The notes under the pieces are model-generated. The model ran no database searches and was not told the DNA's origin. It worked only from the letters and a program-made list of their open reading frames with translations. The position numbers and the translations under genes were made by a program. Of a DNA stretch of 25,055 nt, positions 7,852-16,245 are shown piece after piece. Source of the stretch: Acidobacteriota bacterium. Its GTDB lineage: Bacteria; Acidobacteriota; Thermoanaerobaculia; Multivoradales; JAHEKO01. The stretch lies in contig SBFI01000436.1 of assembly GCA_006227875.1 (NCBI GenBank), positions 1 through 25,055 of the forward strand, given 5' to 3'. Within the stretch, counting starts at the first letter, position 1. Every line of letters begins with the position of its first letter.

Positions 7852-10663
7852 ATGAAACCAACCCTCAAATCTGCCCTGTTTTGTGGAGCTACCGTTCTCG
7901 GCCTACTGCTCTTGACGGTCGGTGCCGCGAGCGCCACCAGCATTCAGGTCCAGATCACCAATGGTGACGACGACGTCGAGGGCGGCTCGAGCGGCAGCGG
8001 CGATCTCGATTTCGACGGCGATGAGATCATCGGTCTCCGCTTTCCCGGTGTCGCGGTGCCCCAGGGCGCCTTCATTACAAGTGCCACCATAGACTTGCAG
8101 GCCGATGAGCTCGACCAGCTTCACCGTCAAGGGCGACGACGCTGACAACGCGGTCGACTTCGACAGAGCCGACCCGGACGAGCGCACTTTCACTTCGGCG
8201 GCCGTCACCTATGCGGTCGAGTCCTGGTCGAGCGGAGATCGGTATCTCAGCCCGGATCTCTCTTCAGTCGTACAGGAGATCGTCGACCGCTCCGGCTGGT
8301 CCTCGGGCAATGCCATGGCCTTTCTGGTGACGAGCGCCGGCTCCCGCACCGCCGAGTCCTACGATGGCGGCAGCTCGAAGGCGCCCATCCTCCGCATCAC
8401 CTTTGACGACGGTGGCGATACCGGTGGCGACACCGGTGGCGATACCGGCGGTCAGACCTCGAACCTCCAGGTCATGTATGCCCGTCTGGTCGACGACAAC
8501 CACGACTACACCACCGACGGCCCCAACTTGAAGCTCAAGCTCGACAACGGCATCCCCGGTGCCGACATCTTTGTCGACGGCCAGGATTCGGGCGTCAATC
8601 TCGACAGCTCCGGCTACAAGCATTTCTACACCGAACCCTATCCCACCTCGAATTGCTTGGTTACGGTCTCCGACGGTGGCGCCACGCTGACCGTCGTTAT
8701 CGATTACTGTGTCAGCGGCAACCAAGGTGGAGGCGATCCTCCGCCGCCGCCGCCCCCACCGAGCTCGAACCTCGAGATCGTCTATGCACGTCTTGTAGAC
8801 GACAACCACGACTACACCACCGACGGTCCTCACCTCAAGCTCAAGCTCGACAACGGCATCGCCGGCGCCGACATCTTTATCGACGACTCGGACACCGGTG
8901 TCAACCTCGACAGCTCCGGTTATAAGAAGTTCTACACCGAGCCCTATCCCACCAGCGACTGCATGGTGACCGTCAGCGACGGTGGAGCCACCATCACCGC
9001 ACCCATCGACTACTGCGTCGACGGCAACACCGGTGGCGGTGGCGATCCACCGCCGGGAGATGGCGGTGACGGTGGCGACCCGCCGCCCGCAGGGGGCCAG
9101 AGCTGCACCATGTCGGGCAACGACGGCATCGCCATCCGTGAGGCCTACTTCACCTCCCCGGGTACTCTTTACCTACGCGCGAAATCGCTGTCGGGTAGCG
9201 AGGCCTGCATCGACGGCAACTGGACCTTCCCCTACTCCGGCGACGAAGCCGAATTCATCATCGAAGGCTACTGGACCGATGACTGCCGGGTCGCGGTCAG
9301 CTCCAACGGCGAGTGGGACGACTACGGCATCAACGACTGCGTGCCCTGGGAGGACACCTTCTATCCCACCGTCGTCCGCGCCGACGAGCTCCATGATCAG
9401 GGCATCGACGGCTCGGGTATCGGTATCGCGGTCGTCGACACCGGAGTCAGCGGGGCCTTTTGGGATCCCAACAACTATCCCTCCTACGGGGCCGTAGAGG
9501 TCGTCCACAGCTACGACGCCTACAACGGCATTGACAACCAGGGCGCCGACGGCAGCGGTCACGGTAGCCACGTGACTACCATCGCGGCCAGTAGCGGCCG
9601 GACCCCCAACGGCAATTACAACGGTATCGCTCCGGGTGCCCATATCATCAATGTCAAGGCCTTCGACAACTACGGCCAGGGCTCCTACGACGACGTCATC
9701 GCCGCCATCGAGTGGATCCTGGACCATAAGAGCACCTACAACATCAAGGTGATGAACCTCTCCTTCAGCGCCGAGCCGCAGTCCTGGTATTGGGAAGACC
9801 CCATCAACCAGGCGGTGATGGAGGCCTGGGATGCCGGCATCACCGTCGTCGCCTCGGCCGGTAACACCGGTCCCGACCCGATGACTATCGGTGTGCCCGG
9901 CAACAACCCCTACGTCATCACCGTGGGCGCGATGAGCGACGACTACGAGCCCGGCGACATGGAGAGCGACTCGCTGGCCTCCTTCTCTTCGGCCGGTCCC
10001 ACCTACGAGGCCTTCGTCAAGCCCGACGTCGTCGCCCCGGGTGGCCATATGCTGGCGCTGATGAAGGAAGATCACCGCATTGCAGAAAACCACCCCGAGT
10101 TCCATGCGGGACCCCAGGGCGTGCCCTACTTCACCATGTCGGGCACCTCACAGGCGGCGGCGGTGGTCTCGGGTGTGGCGGCCCTGATCCTCGACGACGA
10201 CTCCTCCTTGAGCCCCGACGAAGTCAAGTGCAAGATCATGGCCTCCGCCAAGCCGCGGATCCACACCGACGGCACCCTGGCCTATTCGATCTTCCAGCAG
10301 GGCTGGGGTCTGGTCGACGCCAAGGACGCGGTCAACTCCAACGAGACCGATTGCGCCAACCAGGGTCTCGACATCAACAAGGACCTCTCGGGTGACCAGC
10401 ACTATGAGGGTCTGGCTCGCGAGGACAGCAACGGCGACTACTACATCGAAGGTCTAGACGGCTACATGTGGTCCGGAGGTTACATGTGGTCCGGAGGTTA
10501 CATGTGGTCCGGCGGATATATGTGGTCGGGCGGTTACATGTGGTCCGGTGGTTACATGTGGTCCGGCGGCTACATGTGGTCCGGCGGCTACATGTGGTCC
10601 GGCGGCTACATGTGGAGCGGCTCCGAGACCATGGGTATCAACGTCTGGGTCGATCAGGAGTAA
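7852..10663 (+). CDS. Secreted S8 (subtilisin-like) serine protease with GYMWSG repeat tail (frameshifted)
   Basis: The repaired protein is about 937 aa. ATG 7852 has GGAGGA 6 nt upstream and encodes a signal peptide (MKPTLKSALFCGATVLGLLL, cleaved near ASA). Residues about 27-195 form a beta-rich secreted module ending AESYDGGSSKAPILRITF. Two near-identical 87-residue modules follow, joined by Gly/Pro linkers, then a Cys-containing domain. The S8 domain begins near FYPTVVRADELHDQGIDG. Its triad is Asp530 (AVVDTGVSG), His571 (GHGSHV) and Ser767 (SGTSQAAAV), numbered to within one residue. Nine GYMWSG units end the protein, with no sorting signal I recognise. Frames change at 8107-8112. A strong terminator follows. 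It has no prodomain in cis; the preceding gene supplies one. Confidence 0.9.
8107..8112 (+). other. Frame break in the S8 protease gene
   Basis: The frame carrying the signal peptide ends ITSATIDLQADE and then runs to a stop at 8145. The frame that continues the domain begins SSTSFTVKGDDADNA at 8108. Joining them needs two extra bases (GATGAG-AG-CTCG, a GA dinucleotide repeat) or the loss of one. The internal ATG at 8105 is therefore unlikely to be the true start. Confidence 0.75.
8462..9028 (+). repeat. Tandem 87-residue module duplication inside the protease gene
   Basis: Two units of exactly 261 bp (8462-8722 and 8768-9028, period 306 bp) encode modules beginning NLQVMYARLVDDNHDYTTDG and NLEIVYARLVDDNHDYTTDG. 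I count 71 identical residues of 87. Each unit has two Cys, near NCLVTV/DCMVTV and in DYCV/DYCV, which suggests an internal disulfide. The linkers are GGGDPPPPPPPP and a longer Gly/Asp/Pro stretch. This is an internal duplication; the fold is unknown to me. Confidence 0.9.
10460..10621 (+). repeat. Nine 18-bp tandem repeats encoding GYMWSG
   Basis: Nine in-frame units of 18 bp encode (GYMWSG)x9. Synonymous positions vary (GGA/GGC/GGT, TAC/TAT, TCC/TCG/AGC), while the encoded peptide is invariant. That implies selection on the protein rather than very recent slippage. The repeat is aromatic- and Gly-rich and ends 39 bp before the stop. Confidence 0.95.
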
Positions 10664-10694
10664 CCCTGATCTCCAAGACCCAGAGGCATCCGAC

Positions 10695-10726
10695 GGCGGG
10701 TGGCCACCAGGCCACCCGCCCTTTTT
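10695..10726 (+). terminator. Intrinsic terminator of the protease gene
   Basis: An 11-bp perfect stem, GGCGGGTGGCC with GGCCACCCGCC, closes a 4-nt loop (ACCA) and is followed by CTTTTTC. It starts 31 bp after the protease stop codon. Confidence 0.92.
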
Positions 10727-11065
10727 CTCCAACTCTTCTCTACCGTAGAGCGTTTTTTTAGCGCTCTTCGACAAAAAACGACATCGCCCCGCGCCCGGGT
10801 CTGTCAGGTCTGATCCCTCACCCCCTTTGCGCGCATCGAGTCTGAACGACGTAACCCATTTCTTTTCATAGCTTTGGGTCATTCGATGCTGTCCCGACGA
10901 CTACCAATTCGGGACCCCGGCCGGAACATATAGATATATGTCAATGGCACTTACTTTGCTCAAGGAGGGTGGGGGTCTCCACGCACGGGACCCCACGACC
11001 AGGGAGGCAGACCGCCTGTCGGCCATTTCCTCGACGATGGCGCCGGCGACGGCAACCCTATTCTG
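10727..11065. other. Intergenic region upstream of the propeller cyclase
   Basis: No gene is supported. Seen in order are a small hairpin AGAGCG/CGCTCT around a T7 run (10747-10767), a dyad GTCCCGA/TCGGGAC (10891-10897 and 10909-10915), an imperfect palindrome ACATATAGATATATGT (10926-10941, 14 of 16 symmetric), and an AAGGAGG (about 10969) that has no suitable start codon after it. The promoter of the 11066 gene is presumably here. I checked for a c-di-GMP riboswitch and saw none of its conserved motifs. Confidence 0.5.
10926..10941. promoter_or_regulatory. Operator-like palindrome ACATATAGATATATGT
   Basis: This 16-bp near-palindrome (two central mismatches) sits in GC-rich surroundings about 125 bp before the cyclase start. 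It may bind a dimeric regulator; no family can be named. Confidence 0.3.
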
Positions 11066-14000
11066 ATGACCACCCAGAGCCACAGACATCCCCAACCGGT
11101 CCACTACGTCCTGCTTCTGCTCGGGGTGCTCCTGCTGTCCGTTCCAGCCGTCTCGACGGCACAAGATCGCAATCTCCGCTTCGAGCAGTTATCGCTCGAA
11201 GACGGGCTCTCACAGAGTTACGTCAACACCGTCATTCAGGACAGCCGCGGCTTCATGTGGTTTGGTACCGAGGACGGACTCAACCGCTACGACGGTCGAT
11301 CCTTTACCATTTTCAAGCACGACGCCGAGGATCCGTTCTCCCTGTCGCACAACTTCATCTGGGACGTGCTCGAGGATCGCAACGGCTCACTATGGGTGGC
11401 CACCAACGGCGGCGGTCTCGATCGGTGGGACGGAAACAACGGCACCTTTGTCCATTTCAAGAACAATCCGGCGAGTCCGCAGAGCCTGAGTCACGACCGG
11501 GTTCGTGTGCTCTTCGAAGACCGGGATGGCGTGCTCTGGGTCGGCACCGATGGTGGCGGCCTGAACAAGTTCGACCTCGAATCCGAGACCTTTCAGCGGC
11601 TCAGCCACGACCCTTCCAACCCCGATAGCCTGACCAACGACCGGGTGCGGGCCATCCACCAGGACCGCGATGGGATTCTCTGGATCGGCACCTACGGCGG
11701 CGGGCTCAACAAGCTCGACCCGAAGACCCTCGCTTTTGTGCATCACCGCCCCGAGGAAGGCGATGCCCACCCTTTGTGCTCTGCCGAGATCACGGCGATC
11801 CACGAGACGCCGGACGGAGCCATCTGGGCCGGCACGTATGGAGACGGGGCCTACAGGATCGATCGGCAAACAGACGAAATAGATCACTTCGCCCACGACC
11901 CCGACGTCCCCACGAGTTTGACCTCCAACAGTGTCCATACGATCTTCCAGGACAGCACCGCCACTCTCTGGATCGGTACAGAGGACGGTCTAAGCGAATG
12001 GCAACCCGAGACCGCCAGATTCGCCCGCTACAAACACAGTGCGAGCGACCCGAAGAGTCTCAGCGCCAACGGTATTCACTCCATCTTTCAGGATCGGGGT
12101 GGTGTGCTCTGGATCGGCACCAAGGGCGGTGGGCTGAGCAAGTGGAATGCGCTGACCGGATCGTTCCCCCACTACAGGAGAGACGCCGCCGCTCCATCGA
12201 GCCTGAGCGCCAACCAGGTCTCCTCCTTTTGGCAGGATGCCGATGGCATCCTATGGGTCGGCACCTACGGCGGCGGGCTCAACCGCTTCGATCGACAGAC
12301 TGGCGCCCACACCCACTACTCACACGATCCCAACAACTCGAGAAGTCTGAGCGACGATCGGGTCATGTCGCTCCTGGGGGACAGCCGTGGCGATCTCTGG
12401 GTTGGAACGATGACCGGCGGGCTCAACCGCTTCGACACCCGGACCGGTACTTTCACTCGCTACCAAAACGACCCCGCCGATCCCAAGAGCCTTAGTCGGG
12501 ACGGCATCATGACGATCTTCGAGGACAGCGAGGGGACCCTCTGGATCGGCACCTTCGAGGGGGGCCTCAATCGATTCGATCGCACCACCGAGAGCTTCAC
12601 GAGCTACCAAAACGATCCGGCCATCCCAACCAGCCTCAGCGGCAACCGGGTCACCAAGCTCTACGAAGACCTCGACGGGGTACTCTGGGTGGGGACGGAT
12701 GGCGGTGGCCTCAACCGCTTCGACCGAGCGACCGGAACTTTTACCCACTTTCAACACGACCCCGAAGACTCGACCAGCCTCAGTAGCGACGTTGTCTTCT
12801 CGATACAGGAAGACCGGTCCGGGGCGCTCTGGATCGGCACACTCAACGGCGGCCTCAATCGCTGGGATGCCGATGACAGAAGTGTCCATCGCGGTGTTTT
12901 CGAGCACTTTACGGAGCGGGACGGGCTGCCCAACGACGTGATCTACGGCATCGTCGCCGACCATCAGGGCAATCTGTGGATGAGCACCAATATGGGGCTG
13001 TCAAAGCTCAACCTGCGAACCCAGATCTTCAAGAACTACGACGTCACCCACGGTCTCCAGAGCAACGAGTTCAACTTCGGCTCCTACTATCGGAACCCCG
13101 ACGGCGAGCTCTTCTTTGGCGGCATCAACGGCTTCAACGCCTTTTATCCCTCACAGATTCTCGACAACGCTCACGTCCCACCGGTCGTCCTGACCTCCAT
13201 CCGCAAGGCCAACCGGGAGATCGAGCTCGATCGACCCGTCTGGGAGGCCGAGGAGATCGAGGTCAGTTACCGCGACCACGTGGTCTCGATCGAGTTCGCC
13301 GCGTTGGACTACACGGCGCCCGAACAGAACCACTACGCCTACATTCTCGAAGGCTTCGACGACGACTGGATCGAGCTGGGGACTCTACAGCGGGCCACCT
13401 ACACCAACCTTCCGGCCGGCACCTACACCTTCCGTGTCAGAGGCTCCAACAACGACCTGGTCTGGAGCGAGCAAGGCGCCTCTCTCACGGTGCGAGCCAT
13501 TCCCCCGCCATGGAAGACCTGGTGGGCCTACAGCATCTACGCTCTGGCCTTGCTGGCGGTGGTCTATGGCTACGTCCGGGCTCAAACCAAGAAACTCGAG
13601 CGAGAGGAAGAGTACAGCCGCAGACTGGAGAACCAGGTACAGGAGAGAACCCGGGAGCTGGCCAAGAGCAACGAGGATCTCAAGCTGGTGAACCTCAAGC
13701 TCCAGGAGGCCAGCCTCACCGATTCGCTCACTGGATTGAGGAATCGTCGCTACCTGATGACCCACATCCAGGAGGATCTGTCCCTGGTCGAGCGTCAGTA
13801 CAAGTTCGGGGTGTTTGCCGAGGGCTCCGACCGGCGTCTCTCCAAGGACCCGGATTTTCTCTTCGTGATGATCGATCTGGATGGTCTCAAGGAGCTCAAC
13901 GACCTCCTCGGCCACTCCGCCGGCGACCTGGCCATCGTGCAGATGCGAGAAATTCTACAGAACTCCTCCCGCGACTCGGACACCATCATCCGCTGGGGCG

Positions 14001-14404
14001 GCGACGAGTTCATGGTCGTCGGCCGCGGTGTCGATCGCAACCATGGCGAGACTCTCGCCGAGCGCATTCGCAGCTCGGTGGAGCGTCACCCCTTCGAGCT
14101 GGGACTCGAAGAGCCGGTACACCTGACCTGCTCGGTCGGTTTTGCCTTCTACCCCTTCCTCTCATCCCAGCCGACACTTCTCAGCGGTGAGCAGGTCATC
14201 CGCATCGCCGACCGAGCCCTGTATCTCGCCAAGACCAGCGGCCGCAACGCCTGGGTCGGGATCTTCAGCACCGACAAGACCCCCGGCGATGTCAATCTGT
14301 CGCGCACCATCAACAACGATCTCGAGGAGCTCACCAGCGAGGGCTTCGTCGAGCTTCAAACATCGATTCCCGATCCAGCTCAGCTCGTCTGGGAGAGGGC
14401 ATGA
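11066..14404 (+). CDS. Double-propeller membrane sensor with GGDEF (diguanylate cyclase)
   Basis: The product has 1112 aa. A hydrophobic N-terminus (VLLLLGVLLLSVPAVSTAQ) exports the sensor. I count 14 two-component-type propeller blades of the form D..G.LW.GT.GGGLN.FD between residues 60 and 700, enough for two seven-bladed propellers. A Y_Y_Y-like domain follows (about 732-812, YAYILEGFDDDWIELG). Next come one transmembrane helix (about 819-838), a charged coiled coil, and a GGDEF domain from DSLTGLRNRR (885). The motif RWGGDEF (GGDEF 978-982) is intact, and RDSD (969-972) lies exactly five residues before it, the product-inhibition I-site. It should sense a periplasmic ligand and make c-di-GMP. 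No strong ribosome-binding site precedes ATG 11066. It overlaps the next gene by ATGA. Confidence 0.93.
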   Translation: MTTQSHRHPQPVHYVLLLLGVLLLSVPAVSTAQDRNLRFEQLSLEDGLSQSYVNTVIQDSRGFMWFGTEDGLNRYDGRSFTIFKHDAEDPFSLSHNFIWDVLEDRNGSLWVATNGGGLDRWDGNNGTFVHFKNNPASPQSLSHDRVRVLFEDRDGVLWVGTDGGGLNKFDLESETFQRLSHDPSNPDSLTNDRVRAIHQDRDGILWIGTYGGGLNKLDPKTLAFVHHRPEEGDAHPLCSAEITAIHETPDGAIWAGTYGDGAYRIDRQTDEIDHFAHDPDVPTSLTSNSVHTIFQDSTATLWIGTEDGLSEWQPETARFARYKHSASDPKSLSANGIHSIFQDRGGVLWIGTKGGGLSKWNALTGSFPHYRRDAAAPSSLSANQVSSFWQDADGILWVGTYGGGLNRFDRQTGAHTHYSHDPNNSRSLSDDRVMSLLGDSRGDLWVGTMTGGLNRFDTRTGTFTRYQNDPADPKSLSRDGIMTIFEDSEGTLWIGTFEGGLNRFDRTTESFTSYQNDPAIPTSLSGNRVTKLYEDLDGVLWVGTDGGGLNRFDRATGTFTHFQHDPEDSTSLSSDVVFSIQEDRSGALWIGTLNGGLNRWDADDRSVHRGVFEHFTERDGLPNDVIYGIVADHQGNLWMSTNMGLSKLNLRTQIFKNYDVTHGLQSNEFNFGSYYRNPDGELFFGGINGFNAFYPSQILDNAHVPPVVLTSIRKANREIELDRPVWEAEEIEVSYRDHVVSIEFAALDYTAPEQNHYAYILEGFDDDWIELGTLQRATYTNLPAGTYTFRVRGSNNDLVWSEQGASLTVRAIPPPWKTWWAYSIYALALLAVVYGYVRAQTKKLEREEEYSRRLENQVQERTRELAKSNEDLKLVNLKLQEASLTDSLTGLRNRRYLMTHIQEDLSLVERQYKFGVFAEGSDRRLSKDPDFLFVMIDLDGLKELNDLLGHSAGDLAIVQMREILQNSSRDSDTIIRWGGDEFMVVGRGVDRNHGETLAERIRSSVERHPFELGLEEPVHLTCSVGFAFYPFLSSQPTLLSGEQVIRIADRALYLAKTSGRNAWVGIFSTDKTPGDVNLSRTINNDLEELTSEGFVELQTSIPDPAQLVWERA

Positions 14405-16245
14405 GAGTAGTGGAGGATGCCGTGAACAGACGCAACCCGGGGATCAAGGGACGACGGAAAGGCGAAAGAATGGAAAACCTCGAGGTTCTTTTCTTGGGCA
14501 GCGGTTCACCGTGGGTGCTTGTCGCCTCACGAACTCTTGCGGATGCCGGTCTGCAGGTAGAGATGGCGTCGAAGGACGATGATTTTCTGTCTACCCTCGA
14601 GAGCCGGAAACCCGGGCTTCTCCTGGTCGATGCCGACTCCTCGGCCGGTGAGGGCTTCGATGCCTGCAAGGCGGCTCGGCAGAGCCCCGCCGGCGAGAAC
14701 ATCCCGGTCCTGCTGGTGACCGAGCACCAAAACACGGAGAAAGCGTTCGCCGCGGGGGCCACCGACGTCGTCATCAGCCCTCCCGACCCGGCGATCCTGA
14801 TCCATCGCTCGCAGGCACTGCTCGCCGCGGGCCGTGCCTTCCAGGAAGTCAAGAAGAGCCGCGAGAGTCTCGAGCAGCTGGCCTACTTCGACCGCCTCAC
14901 CGCTCTTCCCAACCGGGCGATGTTTCGTGAGCTGCTGGCTCACGAGCTGGCCCGCGGCCAGCGCTCCCAGGCTCCCGTCGCGGCATTGCTGCTCGACATC
15001 GATCGCTTCAAGGAGATCAACGAGACCCGAGGCTACCAACTGGGCGACCAGCTGTTGGAGATGGTCGCCGCCCGCCTGCTCCAGAGCCTGCGCAAGACCG
15101 ACTACGTCGCACGCAGCGCCGATGGCAACAGCGCACCCGTGGCACGCCAGGGTGGAGACGAGTTTGCCCTCTTGCTCACCGACCTCGCCCACATCGACGA
15201 TGCCGGTCGAGTCGCTCAACGCATCCTGCAGAGTCTCGTCCAGCCATTCGTGCTGGGTGGCGAGGAGATCTTTGTCACCGCCAGCGTCGGCATCGCGGTT
15301 GCCCCAAACGACGGCTCCGATGTCGACTCCCTGCTGCAGAGTGCCGAGACCGCCATGTACTGCGCCAAGCGGCAGGGTGGAAACAACTTCCAGTTCTATG
15401 CCGAGTCGATGAACGAGGCCATGATCAAGCGACTGGATCTGGAAGCCAACCTGCGACGGTCGGTCGAGCGTGACCAGTTGGTTCTCTTCTATCAGCCGTT
15501 GATCGACATCTCGAAGCGACAGTTGGTGGGGATGGAGGCCCTGCTGCGTTGGATGCATCACGACCTGGGCATGGTTTCTCCCGGCGAGTTCATTCCGGTC
15601 GCCGAGGAGACCGGCCTGATCGTGCCCATCGGTCGCTGGGTTCTACGCACCGCCAGCCGGCAGCTTCACCACTGGCACGATGAAGGGTTCGAATGGCTGC
15701 GGATGGCCGTCAATGTCGCCAATCGTCAACTCCGGGAACCGGGCTTCGTGACCGACGTGCAAGAGATCCTCGAGGAGACAGGTCTGGACCCGAGTCGGCT
15801 CGAGCTCGAAGTGACCGAGTCGAGCGTCATGAAGAATGACAGCGAGACCCTGGAGGCACTCCAGGAGCTGCGGAAGCTCGGGGTTCGCCTGGCGGTGGAC
15901 GACTTTGGCACCGGCCACTCGGTCCTCACCTACCTCAGAGATTTCCCTCTCAACACACTCAAGATCGACCGCTCGTTCATCAACGGTGTTGCCACCGATG
16001 GCAAGGACGCGGCGATCACCAGTGCAGTCATCGCCATGGCCCACCGGCTCGACCTACGGGTCGTGGCCGAGGGAGTCGAGACCGAGGACCAGCTCTCCTT
16101 CCTGACCCGCCACGACTGCGACGAATGTCAGGGTTTTCTGTTCAGTAGACCGGTTCCGGCGGCCGAGATCGCCGAGATCCTCGCAGACGAGATCCGCTCC
16201 CGCCGGTCACGGCAGAGCGGCAAGTCCCAACTCAAGGCAGGATAG
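14401..16245 (+). CDS. Pseudo-receiver/GGDEF/EAL c-di-GMP protein
   Basis: The product has 614 aa, or 591 if it starts at ATG 14470, which has AAGG upstream. Residues about 24-150 resemble a receiver domain and keep the phosphoacceptor position (LLVDADSSAGEGFDACK). They lack the N-terminal acidic pair (LFLGSGSP) and the conserved Lys (VVISPPDP), so it is probably not phosphorylated normally. GGDEF is intact (RQGGDEF, 251-255). An RKTD (231-234) precedes it, but 11 extra residues separate it from the usual I-site spacing. The EAL domain has E379 (MEALLRW), NVANRQL, ELEVTESSV, DD500-501 (AVDDFGTG), KIDRSFI, VAEGVET and QGFLFSRPVP, so phosphodiesterase residues are complete. The ATGA overlap indicates coupling to the cyclase upstream. 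Its 3' end overlaps the converging MFS gene by 14 bp. Confidence 0.93.
   Translation: MRVVEDAVNRRNPGIKGRRKGERMENLEVLFLGSGSPWVLVASRTLADAGLQVEMASKDDDFLSTLESRKPGLLLVDADSSAGEGFDACKAARQSPAGENIPVLLVTEHQNTEKAFAAGATDVVISPPDPAILIHRSQALLAAGRAFQEVKKSRESLEQLAYFDRLTALPNRAMFRELLAHELARGQRSQAPVAALLLDIDRFKEINETRGYQLGDQLLEMVAARLLQSLRKTDYVARSADGNSAPVARQGGDEFALLLTDLAHIDDAGRVAQRILQSLVQPFVLGGEEIFVTASVGIAVAPNDGSDVDSLLQSAETAMYCAKRQGGNNFQFYAESMNEAMIKRLDLEANLRRSVERDQLVLFYQPLIDISKRQLVGMEALLRWMHHDLGMVSPGEFIPVAEETGLIVPIGRWVLRTASRQLHHWHDEGFEWLRMAVNVANRQLREPGFVTDVQEILEETGLDPSRLELEVTESSVMKNDSETLEALQELRKLGVRLAVDDFGTGHSVLTYLRDFPLNTLKIDRSFINGVATDGKDAAITSAVIAMAHRLDLRVVAEGVETEDQLSFLTRHDCDECQGFLFSRPVPAAEIAEILADEIRSRRSRQSGKSQLKAG

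Noticed and set aside
8105..8145. Internal ATG 8105 as the true start of the S8 protease
   Set aside because: The upstream frame carries a signal peptide, a strong ribosome-binding site and the missing first half of the same domain. A frame break explains the data better.
10460..10621. CRISPR-like array
   Set aside because: The 18-bp units are contiguous, lack spacers and are in frame inside a protease gene. They encode a constant hexapeptide.
12976..14190. Plus-strand alternate frame of 404 codons within the propeller cyclase gene
   Set aside because: It is a plus-one frame shadow of Y_Y_Y and GGDEF coding sequence, rich in Arg/Gln/Pro and without domains.
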